Assembly: GCF_001263205.1 (NCBI RefSeq) | Contig: NZ_CP012333.1 | Location: 8,723,501 to 8,787,500 of the forward strand | Source: Labilithrix luteola | GTDB lineage: Bacteria > Myxococcota_A > Polyangia > Polyangiales > Polyangiaceae | Length of the DNA: 64,000 nucleotides | Reading direction: 5' to 3' | In this document: in pieces, positions 48,087-56,942 of the stretch | Layout of the letters: every line of letters begins with the position of its first letter | How positions within the stretch are numbered: position 1 is the stretch's first letter | Program-made: the position numbers and the translations under genes | Notes under the pieces: generated by a model | Told to the model about the DNA's origin: nothing | The model's database searches: none | What the model saw: only the letters and a program-made list of their open reading frames with translations

Positions 48087-49499
48087 TCAGGCCTCTTCGT
48101 GGCCTTCGGCGACCTTCTTCTTGCCGCGACGGCGCTCGCGATAGACCACGCGAATCGGCACACCTTCGAAGCCGAAGTGCTGCCGGAGCTGGTTCACGAC
48201 GAAGCGCTGATACGAGAAGTGCACCGAGTCGGGCGAGCTCGAGATGACGACGAACGTGGGCGGCGCCGTCTCGGCCTGCGTGATGTAGTAGAGGCGCGGG
48301 GCGCGGCCGCCCATCGTCGGCGGGGGCCGCGTCTCGAGGACCTGCTCGAAGAAGCGGTTCAACTCGCCCGTGGGAACACGCGCGTGGAAAGCGCTCGCGA
48401 CCGCGTCGATCTTCTTGAAGAGCTCGGCGGAGCCGCGCCCCGTCTTGGCGCTCACGAGGACGACGGGCGCGAACGGCGCGAAGGAGATCTTGTCGCGGGC
48501 GGCCTCTTCGGCTTTGGCGATCTGCTCCTTCGAGAGGAGGTCCGACTTGTTGAGCGCGATGATCATGCCACGGCCGCGATCGTTCGCGAGGCCGAGGATC
48601 TTCGCGTCTTGCTCGGCTACGCCCTCGGCGGCGTCGCACATGAGGACGATGACGCTCGAGCGCTCCATGGCCTTCACTGCGAGGCCGACGCTCGCCGTTT
48701 CGACGGTGTCGGAGGCCTTCGTGACCTTGCCCTTCTTACGGAGGCCCGCGGTGTCGACGAAGATGTAGCGCTTGCCGTTGCGCTCGACGAGCGCGTCGAT
48801 CGCGTCGCGCGTCGTGCCGGGGCGCGAGTCGACGATCATCCGATCCTCGCCGAGGATGCGGTTCATCATGCTCGACTTGCCGGCGTTCGGCTTGCCGACG
48901 ATCGAGATACGCGGGAGGAGCCCTTCGTGGTCGTCGCCGGGCTCGGTCTTCGCCGGAAGCGCCGCGATGATGGACGCTTCGAGCTCGCCGATGCCGCGAC
49001 CGTGGAGACCGCTGATGGGGTGAACCTTGTCGACGCCGAGACGGTAGAGCTCGAACGCGTCGGCGTCCATCTTCGGCGAGTCGGCCTTGTTGGCGGCGTA
49101 GATGACGGGGTTCTTGCTCTTGCGGAGCAGCGCGATGGCGACGCGATCGGCGCTCGTGAGCGGTACTTCGGCGTCGCTGACGAACACGATGACGTCCGCT
49201 TCTTCGATGGCGGACTTCACGTGGCGGGTGATCCCGCTCTTCATCGGATCGTCGCTGTCGGGGTCGAAACCGCCGGTGTCGATGAGCGTGTAGTCGCGGC
49301 CGAACGCGCTCGTGTCCGCGTAGTGGCGGTCACGCGTGACGCCCGGCTCGTCGTGGACGATGGCGATGCGCTTGCGCGCGAGGCGGTTGAAGAGCGTGGA
49401 CTTGCCAACGTTCGGACGGCCGACGATCGCCACGAGCGGGAGCCCGTGCGAACCGGCCGGCATGACGCGTGAAATGGCCCGGGGATGATGCTTCGTCAT
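48087..49499 (-). CDS. der: Ribosome biogenesis GTPase Der (EngA)
   Basis: 470 aa with two GTPase domains: G1 GRPNVGKS (27-34) and GKPNAGKS (202-209), each with DTxG and NKxD motifs (DTGGF, ANKAD; DTAGL, LNKSD), followed by the KH-like C-terminal domain (HARVPTGELNRFFEQ; RLYYITQ). Needed for 50S subunit assembly. The tail is Lys/Arg-rich. Its ATG overlaps the era stop by 4 bp, an unusual direct pairing of the two GTPase genes. Confidence 0.96.
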   Translation of the reverse strand: MTKHHPRAISRVMPAGSHGLPLVAIVGRPNVGKSTLFNRLARKRIAIVHDEPGVTRDRHYADTSAFGRDYTLIDTGGFDPDSDDPMKSGITRHVKSAIEEADVIVFVSDAEVPLTSADRVAIALLRKSKNPVIYAANKADSPKMDADAFELYRLGVDKVHPISGLHGRGIGELEASIIAALPAKTEPGDDHEGLLPRISIVGKPNAGKSSMMNRILGEDRMIVDSRPGTTRDAIDALVERNGKRYIFVDTAGLRKKGKVTKASDTVETASVGLAVKAMERSSVIVLMCDAAEGVAEQDAKILGLANDRGRGMIIALNKSDLLSKEQIAKAEEAARDKISFAPFAPVVLVSAKTGRGSAELFKKIDAVASAFHARVPTGELNRFFEQVLETRPPPTMGGRAPRLYYITQAETAPPTFVVISSSPDSVHFSYQRFVVNQLRQHFGFEGVPIRVVYRERRRGKKKVAEGHEEA

Positions 49500-50722
49500 G
49501 ATGCGTGACCTCTCGCGTTAGAGCGAGTCTTGCCGGCTCCCCCTCGGGGCTCGGTCGGGCCTTTCTCCTGCGCGTCTTTCTTCGTGGCTTGAGTGGACTG
49601 AGGCGTGACGTGAGACGTTTTGAGGGCCGGCGCGCCTGCGCGACCGGGGAGGCCCTTCTTGGCCTTGGCCTGCTGCGCTTTGCGCGCTGCCGAGCGGCGC
49701 TTGGTGCGGCCCTTTTCGCCCTCGATGTAGCCCAGATCGGCGAGGCGTGCCGGATCGTCGAACCAGCGGGGCGTCGCGCGGACGAAGGTCTCGAGGTGGA
49801 CCTGCTGGCCGATCATCTGCTCGGCCCTGCGGCGTGCGGCGATGCCGATCTCGCGGAGCATCTTGCCGCCGTCGCCGATGATGATGGCCTTGTGCGAGTC
49901 CTTGGCGACGTGGACGGTGACCGCGATGCGGACGACCTTCGGGCCCTCCTCGAAGGAGTCGACGCTCACGGCCACGCCGTGGGGCACTTCCTCGCGCGTG
50001 CGACGGAGAACCTGCTCGCGGATGAACTCGGAGACGAAGAAGCGGACCGGCTTGTCGCTGAGCTCTTCCTCTCCGTAGAGGTGCTCGCCCTCGGGGAGGT
50101 GCTTGGCGATCTCGGTGAGGATTCGCTCGACGCCGTCGGCCTTGAGGGCGCTGACCGGGACCACGGCATCGAAACTGCGTAGGGCGCCGTAGGCCTCGAG
50201 GAACGGAAAGAGCAACGCGCGCGGCTGGACCCGGTCGATCTTGTTGACCAGGAGGATGGTCGGCTTGTTCTCGGGGATCGAGGCGAGGATCGTCCGATCT
50301 TCCTCGCGAATGCTGGGGGCCTTGCCCTCGCGGACGTCGGCGTCGGTCATGAAGAGGACGACGTCACAATCCTCCGCGGCCGCCGAGGCGAGCTCGTTCA
50401 TGCGCTCGCCGAGCTTGCTCTTGGCGCGGTGGACACCGGGGGTGTCGAAGAACACGAACTGGGTGTTCTCGCGGGTCAGGATGCCGGCGATCCGGTCCCG
50501 GGTCGTCTGCGGGTGATGGCTGACGATGGCGATGCGCTCGCCGAGAATCGCGTTGAGCAGCGTGCTCTTGCCGACGTTCGGGCGGCCGAGCAGGGCAATC
50601 GTGCCCGCGCGCCCAGGAGCTCGAACCGGAGCTCGAGCAGCGGTTCGGGCCCGAGAGCCGTCCTTCGAGCGTGCGGATTTGCTGCGTGATGCGGGCGAGG
50701 CGGGCATTCGGGCCCGGTGCAT
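49496..50722 (-). CDS. era: GTPase Era
   Basis: 408 aa from ATG 50722 (an in-frame ATG at 50707 is also possible). G1 GRPNVGKS (46-53), G3 DTPGV, G4 NKID; the KH domain is marked by KDSHKAIIIGDGGKMLREIG. Binds the 3' end of 16S rRNA in 30S maturation. Unusual for Era: a basic 38-residue N-terminal arm and a C-terminal basic, Ala/Lys-rich extension of about 70 residues after the KH domain (ordinary Era is about 300 aa). Confidence 0.95.
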   Translation of the reverse strand: MHRARMPASPASRSKSARSKDGSRARTAARAPVRAPGRAGTIALLGRPNVGKSTLLNAILGERIAIVSHHPQTTRDRIAGILTRENTQFVFFDTPGVHRAKSKLGERMNELASAAAEDCDVVLFMTDADVREGKAPSIREEDRTILASIPENKPTILLVNKIDRVQPRALLFPFLEAYGALRSFDAVVPVSALKADGVERILTEIAKHLPEGEHLYGEEELSDKPVRFFVSEFIREQVLRRTREEVPHGVAVSVDSFEEGPKVVRIAVTVHVAKDSHKAIIIGDGGKMLREIGIAARRRAEQMIGQQVHLETFVRATPRWFDDPARLADLGYIEGEKGRTKRRSAARKAQQAKAKKGLPGRAGAPALKTSHVTPQSTQATKKDAQEKGPTEPRGGAGKTRSNARGHAS

Positions 50723-50870
50723 ACCACATCTGAGCCACCCCGAGGCCTCCCATGGAATACGCGACTTGCGGAGAGTTTACGCAAACCGTAAAGAGATTCG
50801 GCCTCGGTCGCAGGAGGGGGGATACGGCCCCGTTCCAGACCAGGACGCTTGACGCGCACGGTTCACGAAT

Positions 50871-53800
50871 ATGGCCGAAACCACTGATTCCGCAGAATCC
50901 GCAGTCTCCGCCGATTCCGGCGCTTCCTCCGCCGCCGAAGCTTCCGATGCCGCGAGCAGCGCGAGCAGCGCGCCCGCCCGCGAGGAAAATGACCGGGAGG
51001 CCGCCGCGGAGCCGGCGGAGCGTGAGCCCGAGCCTGAGGGGGTTGCCCGCTGGCTTCCGCTGGCCTTGGCGGTGCTCTTGCCCGTCGTGTTCTTTTTCCT
51101 GCTGCCGCCGCTCACCCGGGCCGGCCTCTGGGACCCGCACGAGCTCAACGTGGCGGACCTCGCACGGCGCATCGCGCTGAACCTCCACGGTGCGACGTCG
51201 CTCGCGCTCGAGGGCGCGGACAACTCACTGCCTCACCTGAACGACCTCGGCCGTCCGCAGCTGCCGTTCACGTCGATCGCCCTCGGGTTCAAGTTCTTCG
51301 GCTTGCACGAGTGGGCCGGTCGCGCGCCGCTCGCGGTCTGGGGTGTGCTCGGTGTGCTCGCGACGTACGGTTTCGTCGCGCGCCTGGTCGATCGCCGCGC
51401 GGGAATCTTCTCGGCCGTCGCGCTGACGACGATGCCGCTCTACTTCGTCGAAGCGCGCACGATGCTCGGTGACATCGTCACGATGAGCGCGTTCGCGATG
51501 GCCTTCGGCGGCCTGCTCGTCACCGTCTTCGATCGCAACGACGACGGCGAGCCCGATACCAAGGTCCGCCTCGGTTGGCTGGCGGTGGCCGCGATTGGCT
51601 TGATTTCCGGCTTCTACACGCGCGGCGGCTTCTTGGGCGTCGCCGTGCCCACGCTTGCGGTCGGCGCAGCGTTCGCCATCGCGCGTGCAAACGGCCAGCG
51701 TCGTTTCGACGTTCTCGGCACGGCGGTCGGCGCGGCGTCGCTCCTCGCGGGCGTCGTGTTCGGTTACCTCGGCATCGACGCGATGGCCGGCCCGCCGGGC
51801 GACCTTTCGCCGTGGGTGGGCGCCATGATCCACGCGCCGACGAAGTACCCCACGTTCGACTTCGAGATCGGCCACATCGCGGCGGCGCTCGCGCCCTGGA
51901 GCGCGTTCGTCCCGTTTGCCTTCGGCCGCCTTTTCATCGCGCCCCAAGGCAAGGACGGCGTGGCGTTCGTTCGTGAGAGCGAGGCGCGCACGGCCCTCCT
52001 CGTGGCCGCCGGCGTGGCCTTCTTCGCCCACGGCTGGCTCGCGGCGCGCACGGACCTCATCGGCTTCGCGGCTCCGGCGGTGCTCGCCGCCGCCTGCGGC
52101 GTTGCGCTCCGCGACTACGAGCGCGGCGCTCACCCGTCGCTCGCGGTCGGTGTCGGCACGGCGGTGCTCCTCGGCCTCTTCCACCACGAGTTCCACAAGC
52201 TGCCGGAGAAGGCCTTCCACGCCTTTGCCGTCTCCTCGTCGACGTTCCCCGAGAGCTTCAAGCCGCACGCGCTCACGGTCTGGTGGATTGCGCTTGGTGG
52301 CTTTGCGGCCGTTGCGTTGCTCACCTTCATCGAGCGCTACCGCCCGTGGTTCGTGAGCGTGCCCGCGCGCGTGAAGGCGCAGTTCGACGAGCCGAGCCGC
52401 AAACCGTTCGACCCGAAGGTCTACCTCCGCTTCCTGCTCGCGCTCCGCGACGCATGGGACGGCATGCTCGCGCTCGCGTACTTCGCCATGGTCGCGGGGG
52501 CGTCGCTCGCGGGCCTCGCGGTGTGGATCGGCACGCGGATGCACGCGCGCTGGCTCCCGCAGCTCTCCTCGCAGATGCGCGATCTCGTGCTCAACGCGTG
52601 GTGGCTGACGGCGTTCGCTCCGCTGTTCGTCATCTTCGGTGCGTTCTTCTGGTGCGACGTTTGGCTCTGGACGTTCGAGGGCGCGCGCCCGTTCGGTCGT
52701 ACGTCCTTCGCGCGCGGCTTCGAGCCGTTCGAGCAGCTTGCCGAGCGCATCAAGGGTGGGCGTCTCGGGAAGACCATCCCGGATCTCATCACCGGCAAGC
52801 TGGTGGTGACGCCGGACCAGCTCGACGACGGCGTCGGCCCCACCGCGCTCTTGCTCCTCGGCCCGCTCATGTATCTGCAGGTGCCGGTGCTCGCCTTCGC
52901 GGGCCTGTACCTCGGAGGCATGCGTCCCGTCGTGGCGCTCGCGTTCGCGATTCCGTCCGGCGTCGCGCTCTTCCTCGTCCTCGGCGCCGTGGGCGATCTG
53001 CTCCGTGGTAGCCGCGCGGCGTTCATGATTGCGTGGGCGGCGCTCGTCGGCGCGATCCTCTGCGCGTCGTACTACCCGGCGCTCGCCAACCAGCTCTCGC
53101 CGAAGGAAGTCTTCGAGAGCTACCAGCGTCTCCACAAGGGAAGCGAACAGCTCGCGCTCTTCGGAGTCGGCGGTCGCACGGCGGCGTACTACGCGGGCGG
53201 TCAACCGAACATCCTCCGCGACACGAACTCCGCCTACGACTGGATGATGGGCAACGAGCCGTCGTCACGCCGCTTCGTGGCCGTCCGCTCCGAGGAGCTC
53301 GCGCGCCTCAATCGCGCGTACCGCGAGAAGTCGACGACGGGTCAGAACCTGCCCGTCGTCGATGCGCGTTCGAGCCAGATCATGCTCGTTGCGTCGTCGC
53401 TTCGTGATGGCGAAAAGAACGAGAACCCGCTCGAGAAGATCATCCTCACGAAGCCGGCCACGCCGCAGCACAAGCTCGACGTCAACCTCGAGGACAAGCT
53501 CGAGGTGCTCGGCTACGACATCGCGGACGCGAACGGCAAGCTCGTCGAGCACGTGGCGCCGGGGCGCAAGTACCACATGCGCACGTACTTCAAGGTGCTC
53601 GCGCCGATCACGACCGAGTGGGAGATGTTCATTCACATCGACGGCTTCAAGCGTCGCCACAACGGCGACCACAAGCTGGCCGAGGGCAAGTACCCGATGT
53701 CGCTCTGGCTCAAAGACGACGTGGTCCTCGACGATCACGAGTTCACACTCGAGCCGAACTTCACGCCGGGCAACTACACGCTCTACTTCGGTCTCTTCGT

Positions 53801-53882
53801 CGGCGAGAGCCGTCTGAAGGTGAAGTCGGGCCCGGCGGACAGCGAGAATCGCGTCAACGGCGGCGCCTTGCGCGTGCAGTAG
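50871..53882 (+). CDS. GT39/ArnT-like membrane glycosyltransferase with soluble C-terminal domain
   Basis: 1003 aa. A 57-residue acidic Ser/Ala/Glu-rich start precedes membrane helix 1 (about 60-80). The first loop has GLWDPHELNVADLARRI, matching the catalytic acidic loop of PMT/ArnT enzymes but as D-P-H-E. PLYFVEARTMLGDI fits the second conserved loop. About ten or more membrane helices run to about residue 740. The last 260 residues are soluble, including a beta-rich part (YHMRTYFKVLAPITTEWEMFIHIDG). Probably transfers a sugar from a polyprenyl phosphate at the outer face of the inner membrane; acceptor unknown. Confidence 0.82.
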   Translation: MAETTDSAESAVSADSGASSAAEASDAASSASSAPAREENDREAAAEPAEREPEPEGVARWLPLALAVLLPVVFFFLLPPLTRAGLWDPHELNVADLARRIALNLHGATSLALEGADNSLPHLNDLGRPQLPFTSIALGFKFFGLHEWAGRAPLAVWGVLGVLATYGFVARLVDRRAGIFSAVALTTMPLYFVEARTMLGDIVTMSAFAMAFGGLLVTVFDRNDDGEPDTKVRLGWLAVAAIGLISGFYTRGGFLGVAVPTLAVGAAFAIARANGQRRFDVLGTAVGAASLLAGVVFGYLGIDAMAGPPGDLSPWVGAMIHAPTKYPTFDFEIGHIAAALAPWSAFVPFAFGRLFIAPQGKDGVAFVRESEARTALLVAAGVAFFAHGWLAARTDLIGFAAPAVLAAACGVALRDYERGAHPSLAVGVGTAVLLGLFHHEFHKLPEKAFHAFAVSSSTFPESFKPHALTVWWIALGGFAAVALLTFIERYRPWFVSVPARVKAQFDEPSRKPFDPKVYLRFLLALRDAWDGMLALAYFAMVAGASLAGLAVWIGTRMHARWLPQLSSQMRDLVLNAWWLTAFAPLFVIFGAFFWCDVWLWTFEGARPFGRTSFARGFEPFEQLAERIKGGRLGKTIPDLITGKLVVTPDQLDDGVGPTALLLLGPLMYLQVPVLAFAGLYLGGMRPVVALAFAIPSGVALFLVLGAVGDLLRGSRAAFMIAWAALVGAILCASYYPALANQLSPKEVFESYQRLHKGSEQLALFGVGGRTAAYYAGGQPNILRDTNSAYDWMMGNEPSSRRFVAVRSEELARLNRAYREKSTTGQNLPVVDARSSQIMLVASSLRDGEKNENPLEKIILTKPATPQHKLDVNLEDKLEVLGYDIADANGKLVEHVAPGRKYHMRTYFKVLAPITTEWEMFIHIDGFKRRHNGDHKLAEGKYPMSLWLKDDVVLDDHEFTLEPNFTPGNYTLYFGLFVGESRLKVKSGPADSENRVNGGALRVQ

Positions 53883-54021
53883 CTTCGAAAGCCCCAAGAA
53901 GCAACCGCCGCGCGACGATTCGGATGCAACGCGGCGTAGGTCAGGAGTGCGTGTCTTTTGGGCTAGCGCCGCCCCCGGTGCCGGGCTACGCACCAAAAAA
54001 CGCGTTGGGGGAGCACTCTCG

Positions 54022-54450
54022 ATGATGGGCAAGGACGAACGAAAACTTCTGTTGGGGGCCGAAGCGGCGTCCTTGGAGATCGACGAGTCCGGCGTCGAGC
54101 GTCGTAACTTCGATCGCTACGAAGTCGAATGGGCGGTGGACTGCGTTGCCCAGGGCGACACGTTCCTCTACGCGTCGATCACGAACATCAGCGAGATGGG
54201 CATCTTCGTCCGCACGACGGAGCCGCTGAAGATCGGAACGAAGCTTCGTCTCTCGTTCGCACCGCCCGGTGCGGAGGGCTTCAAGCTCGAAGGCGCGGTC
54301 GCCTGGGTGAACCTGCTTCGGGCGAACGGAGACAATCCGAACCCGGGCATGGGCATCCGCTTCGTGAACCTACAGCTCGAGCAACGCGAGCGCCTCGTCG
54401 AGGTCATTCGCACGATCGCGTACCTCCGCGAACTCCCGCGCTGCGACTGA
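54022..54450 (+). CDS. PilZ-domain protein
   Basis: 142 aa from the ATG at 54022 (GGGGGAG upstream). The c-di-GMP motif is visible: RNFDR (RxxxR) followed about 28 residues later by NISEMG (NxSxxG), then a beta-barrel ending PGMGIRFVNL. Resembles the short PilZ proteins (TIGR02266 group) of myxobacteria. Probably a soluble c-di-GMP receptor. Only 3 bp separate its stop from the convergent lipoprotein gene. Confidence 0.88.
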   Translation: MMGKDERKLLLGAEAASLEIDESGVERRNFDRYEVEWAVDCVAQGDTFLYASITNISEMGIFVRTTEPLKIGTKLRLSFAPPGAEGFKLEGAVAWVNLLRANGDNPNPGMGIRFVNLQLEQRERLVEVIRTIAYLRELPRCD

Positions 54451-54453
54451 CCG

Positions 54454-56226
54454 CTATTCGGTGGGCACCGGGAAACGGCGCACCACGATGCCGGCGCTCG
54501 GCGTGGTCTTGTCTTCCCAGCCGATGGCGACGAACGGGCCTGCGCCGCCGATCGCGACCGTCGGCGTCACGCGGTTGCGGCCATCGACACGGCTCGCCTG
54601 GAACTCGGACGATTGGCCGTTCACGTTGTTGAAGAGGAAGCCCGACGTGCCGCCGACGAAGCGTGCGTTGACGTGCTTCGACGGGGCGTCGACCCACGCG
54701 ACGGCGTAGGAGCCGCCGGCTGCGGGGCTCGAAGCGATCGCGGGCGAGAGCTGATCGCCGGCGGTGACGAGATCGTTGAGGGCTGACGACTGATCTCCTG
54801 CGATCTTCGAGCCGCGCTCGTCGTATCGCTGGATGAACACGTCGCCGCCTGCGACGAAGACCACGGCGAAGCGGCCGCCGTCGAGGGAGGCAACGCGTGG
54901 CTCGGAGGCCGGTGCGCTGCTCTCGTTCACGATTTGCTCGGCGCCTTGCGGCGTGCCGTCGGCGTTGATCGCGCGCAGCTTGATGCCCGTGCCGCTCTGC
55001 CAGACGGCGACCCAGCCGTTGCTCGTCGCCGCGACGGACACGTGCGTGTTACCGGTTCCCGAGCTGATGTCGTTCTGGTTGCCGAGCGTGTTCGGAGGGG
55101 CGATCGTGCGACCGGCGATCTTGCCTTGGCCCTCGTCTTCCCAGGCGACGAAGAGCCGGTCTTCAGGGCCACTGGCGACGGCGGGCGACGATTGGATCTT
55201 GGCCTCACCTGCGCCGTCGGGGCCGTTGACCCCGAGCGGCGTGTCGGCGGCCTGATCGGCGACGAACGTGGTGTCCATCGAGCGGAGATGGATGTCGAGC
55301 CCGTTCGAGCTGGGCGAGTTGTCGTCCTGGAAGACGACGTAGTACTTGCCCTTGAGGAACGTCGCTTGGGCGTTCGACTGCTGCCGTGACGAAACGGGCG
55401 GCGGGAACGTCGTGCCGTTCGGCAGGAAGATCGAGCCTGCCGCGAGCGCGGGCGGCGACGTCAGCGGCGCGAGGTCGTCGCCCATGACGCGGAGCCCGAT
55501 GTCTTCGTTGTTGGCCGAGCCCGTGGCGCGATCCGTGAAGAACGCAACGAATCGTCCGTTCGTGCCCGTCTGCGCAGGCCAGAGGAAGAACGGGCTGCTC
55601 TTGTCACCCGAACCGCCGGTGGTCGTGCCGTTCTGGCTGCTTCCGGTCGAGAGGAGCACCTCCTTCGACTGACAGTCGTCGTCGCAGGCGAGGGTTCCGC
55701 CCGGTTCGCACTGCTCGGTGGGTTGGATCGTGCCGTCTCCGCAGACCGCGGGCGCCAGGAAGCGCACCATCTTGATCGACAGCGGCAGCTGGTCTTGATC
55801 GACCTTGGCCTGCGTGCAGCCGATGGCGAGCGTGGTGTCGCCGTCACCCGTGGCCGTCGCTGCGAACACGCGCATGGCGTCCGACTTGTCGATCGTAACG
55901 TCGCCGCAGAACCGGGCGTTGTCCGCGCAGCCGGTGGTTCCGAGGGCCTTCTTCAGGATCTCGCGTGCCCCGGCGGTGCCGTTCGGAAACGTCAGCTGGC
56001 CCGTGCTCGCGTCGCACGTGACTGCGCCTTCCGTGACGGAGAGCGTGAGCTTCGTCACGTGATCGAGGAGGCCGCGGGGGAGCGCCAGGTTCGTGGCGAT
56101 CGCGACGTTCGGCGATTGTTCCGTCGTTCCACATCCGGCGCCGGCGACGAGCGGCGTAGCCAGCGCGAGCGCAGTGCGAAGAACGTTCCGTTGGAGCAAA
56201 GGCAAAGACGAAACGCGGCGCGCCAT
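54454..56226 (-). CDS. Large surface lipoprotein with Cys-rich DUF4215-like repeat
   Basis: 590 aa from the ATG at 56226. Signal peptide with lipobox AGAGC near residue 32. Residues about 180-210 hold CGDGTIQPTEQCEPGGTLAC-type sequence, the Cys-rich repeat common on myxobacterial surface proteins. The rest consists of repeating beta-strand units (DRLFVAWEDE, GWVAVWQSG, RFAVVFVAGG, SYAVAWVDA, FVAIGWEDK), consistent with a beta-propeller of WxD-type blades. No enzyme motif seen; likely binding or adhesion. The stop nearly abuts the PilZ gene. Confidence 0.8.
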   Translation of the reverse strand: MARRVSSLPLLQRNVLRTALALATPLVAGAGCGTTEQSPNVAIATNLALPRGLLDHVTKLTLSVTEGAVTCDASTGQLTFPNGTAGAREILKKALGTTGCADNARFCGDVTIDKSDAMRVFAATATGDGDTTLAIGCTQAKVDQDQLPLSIKMVRFLAPAVCGDGTIQPTEQCEPGGTLACDDDCQSKEVLLSTGSSQNGTTTGGSGDKSSPFFLWPAQTGTNGRFVAFFTDRATGSANNEDIGLRVMGDDLAPLTSPPALAAGSIFLPNGTTFPPPVSSRQQSNAQATFLKGKYYVVFQDDNSPSSNGLDIHLRSMDTTFVADQAADTPLGVNGPDGAGEAKIQSSPAVASGPEDRLFVAWEDEGQGKIAGRTIAPPNTLGNQNDISSGTGNTHVSVAATSNGWVAVWQSGTGIKLRAINADGTPQGAEQIVNESSAPASEPRVASLDGGRFAVVFVAGGDVFIQRYDERGSKIAGDQSSALNDLVTAGDQLSPAIASSPAAGGSYAVAWVDAPSKHVNARFVGGTSGFLFNNVNGQSSEFQASRVDGRNRVTPTVAIGGAGPFVAIGWEDKTTPSAGIVVRRFPVPTE

Positions 56227-56284
56227 CGAAGCGCACTCTATCAAAAAAGCGGCGCGGCCAGGCTCCGGCTTCCCGAGGCCCGGA

Positions 56285-56932
56285 TCAGCGCGCCGGCTTC
56301 CAGAACGCGAGCCGCTGCCAGCCTCGTCGCTCGAGGCTGCTGACCACCTCGATGCCGGCGATTTCGAGGGCGCGCGCGAGCTCCGTATGCCCGCGTTCGG
56401 GCCCGGATAACACGGCCCTTTTGAAGCGCTTCTTCGAGGCGGCGAGGGCCACGCGATCGGCCCAATCGGTGAGGGCTTCGTGGTCGGCGTCGGGATAGCC
56501 CGCGGCGATGGCCACGGTTTCCTCGTCCACCTGTACGGCGCAAGCGGGGAACTCCCACGCCCGTCGGGCGGAGGTCCGTTCTGCTTCGACGACACCTGCG
56601 AAGTAGCCTTCGCAGAGCGAGGCCCGCGCCGATTCGACGAGCGCAGGGGAGGGGGTGATGCCGGCCTCCTTCAGCGCGGCGCACGCGCCGTCGATGGTGG
56701 TCACGGCGAGGGACGGCGAGGCGCCTGCGTCGGCCAGCAGACGGCCGAGGCGCGCACACGCGTTGAAGAGGTCGCGGGGCTTCGATTCCGGGCGTGCGAA
56801 GGACTCGAGCACGAGTGCCCGTAGCGATTCGCTCGCGAGGACGGCGTCGCGGTCGAGGGCGTGGAGCCCGCGATCCACGTCGTGTTCGTGCCACGTGGAG
56901 AGCATCGACTTCGAAACGTCGTCGCCCGCCAT
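56285..56932 (-). CDS. Hypothetical cytosolic protein
   Basis: 215 aa from the ATG at 56932, 10 bp after the anti-sigma stop. Mostly helical with no signal peptide or membrane segment. The C-terminal part (VALAASKKRFKRAVLSGPERGHTELARALEIAGIEVVSS) may be a small alpha/beta domain. No family recognised. Third gene of the ECF sigma operon, so possibly a further regulator of it. Confidence 0.7.
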   Translation of the reverse strand: MAGDDVSKSMLSTWHEHDVDRGLHALDRDAVLASESLRALVLESFARPESKPRDLFNACARLGRLLADAGASPSLAVTTIDGACAALKEAGITPSPALVESARASLCEGYFAGVVEAERTSARRAWEFPACAVQVDEETVAIAAGYPDADHEALTDWADRVALAASKKRFKRAVLSGPERGHTELARALEIAGIEVVSSLERRGWQRLAFWKPAR

Positions 56933-56942
56933 CGCTCGATCC

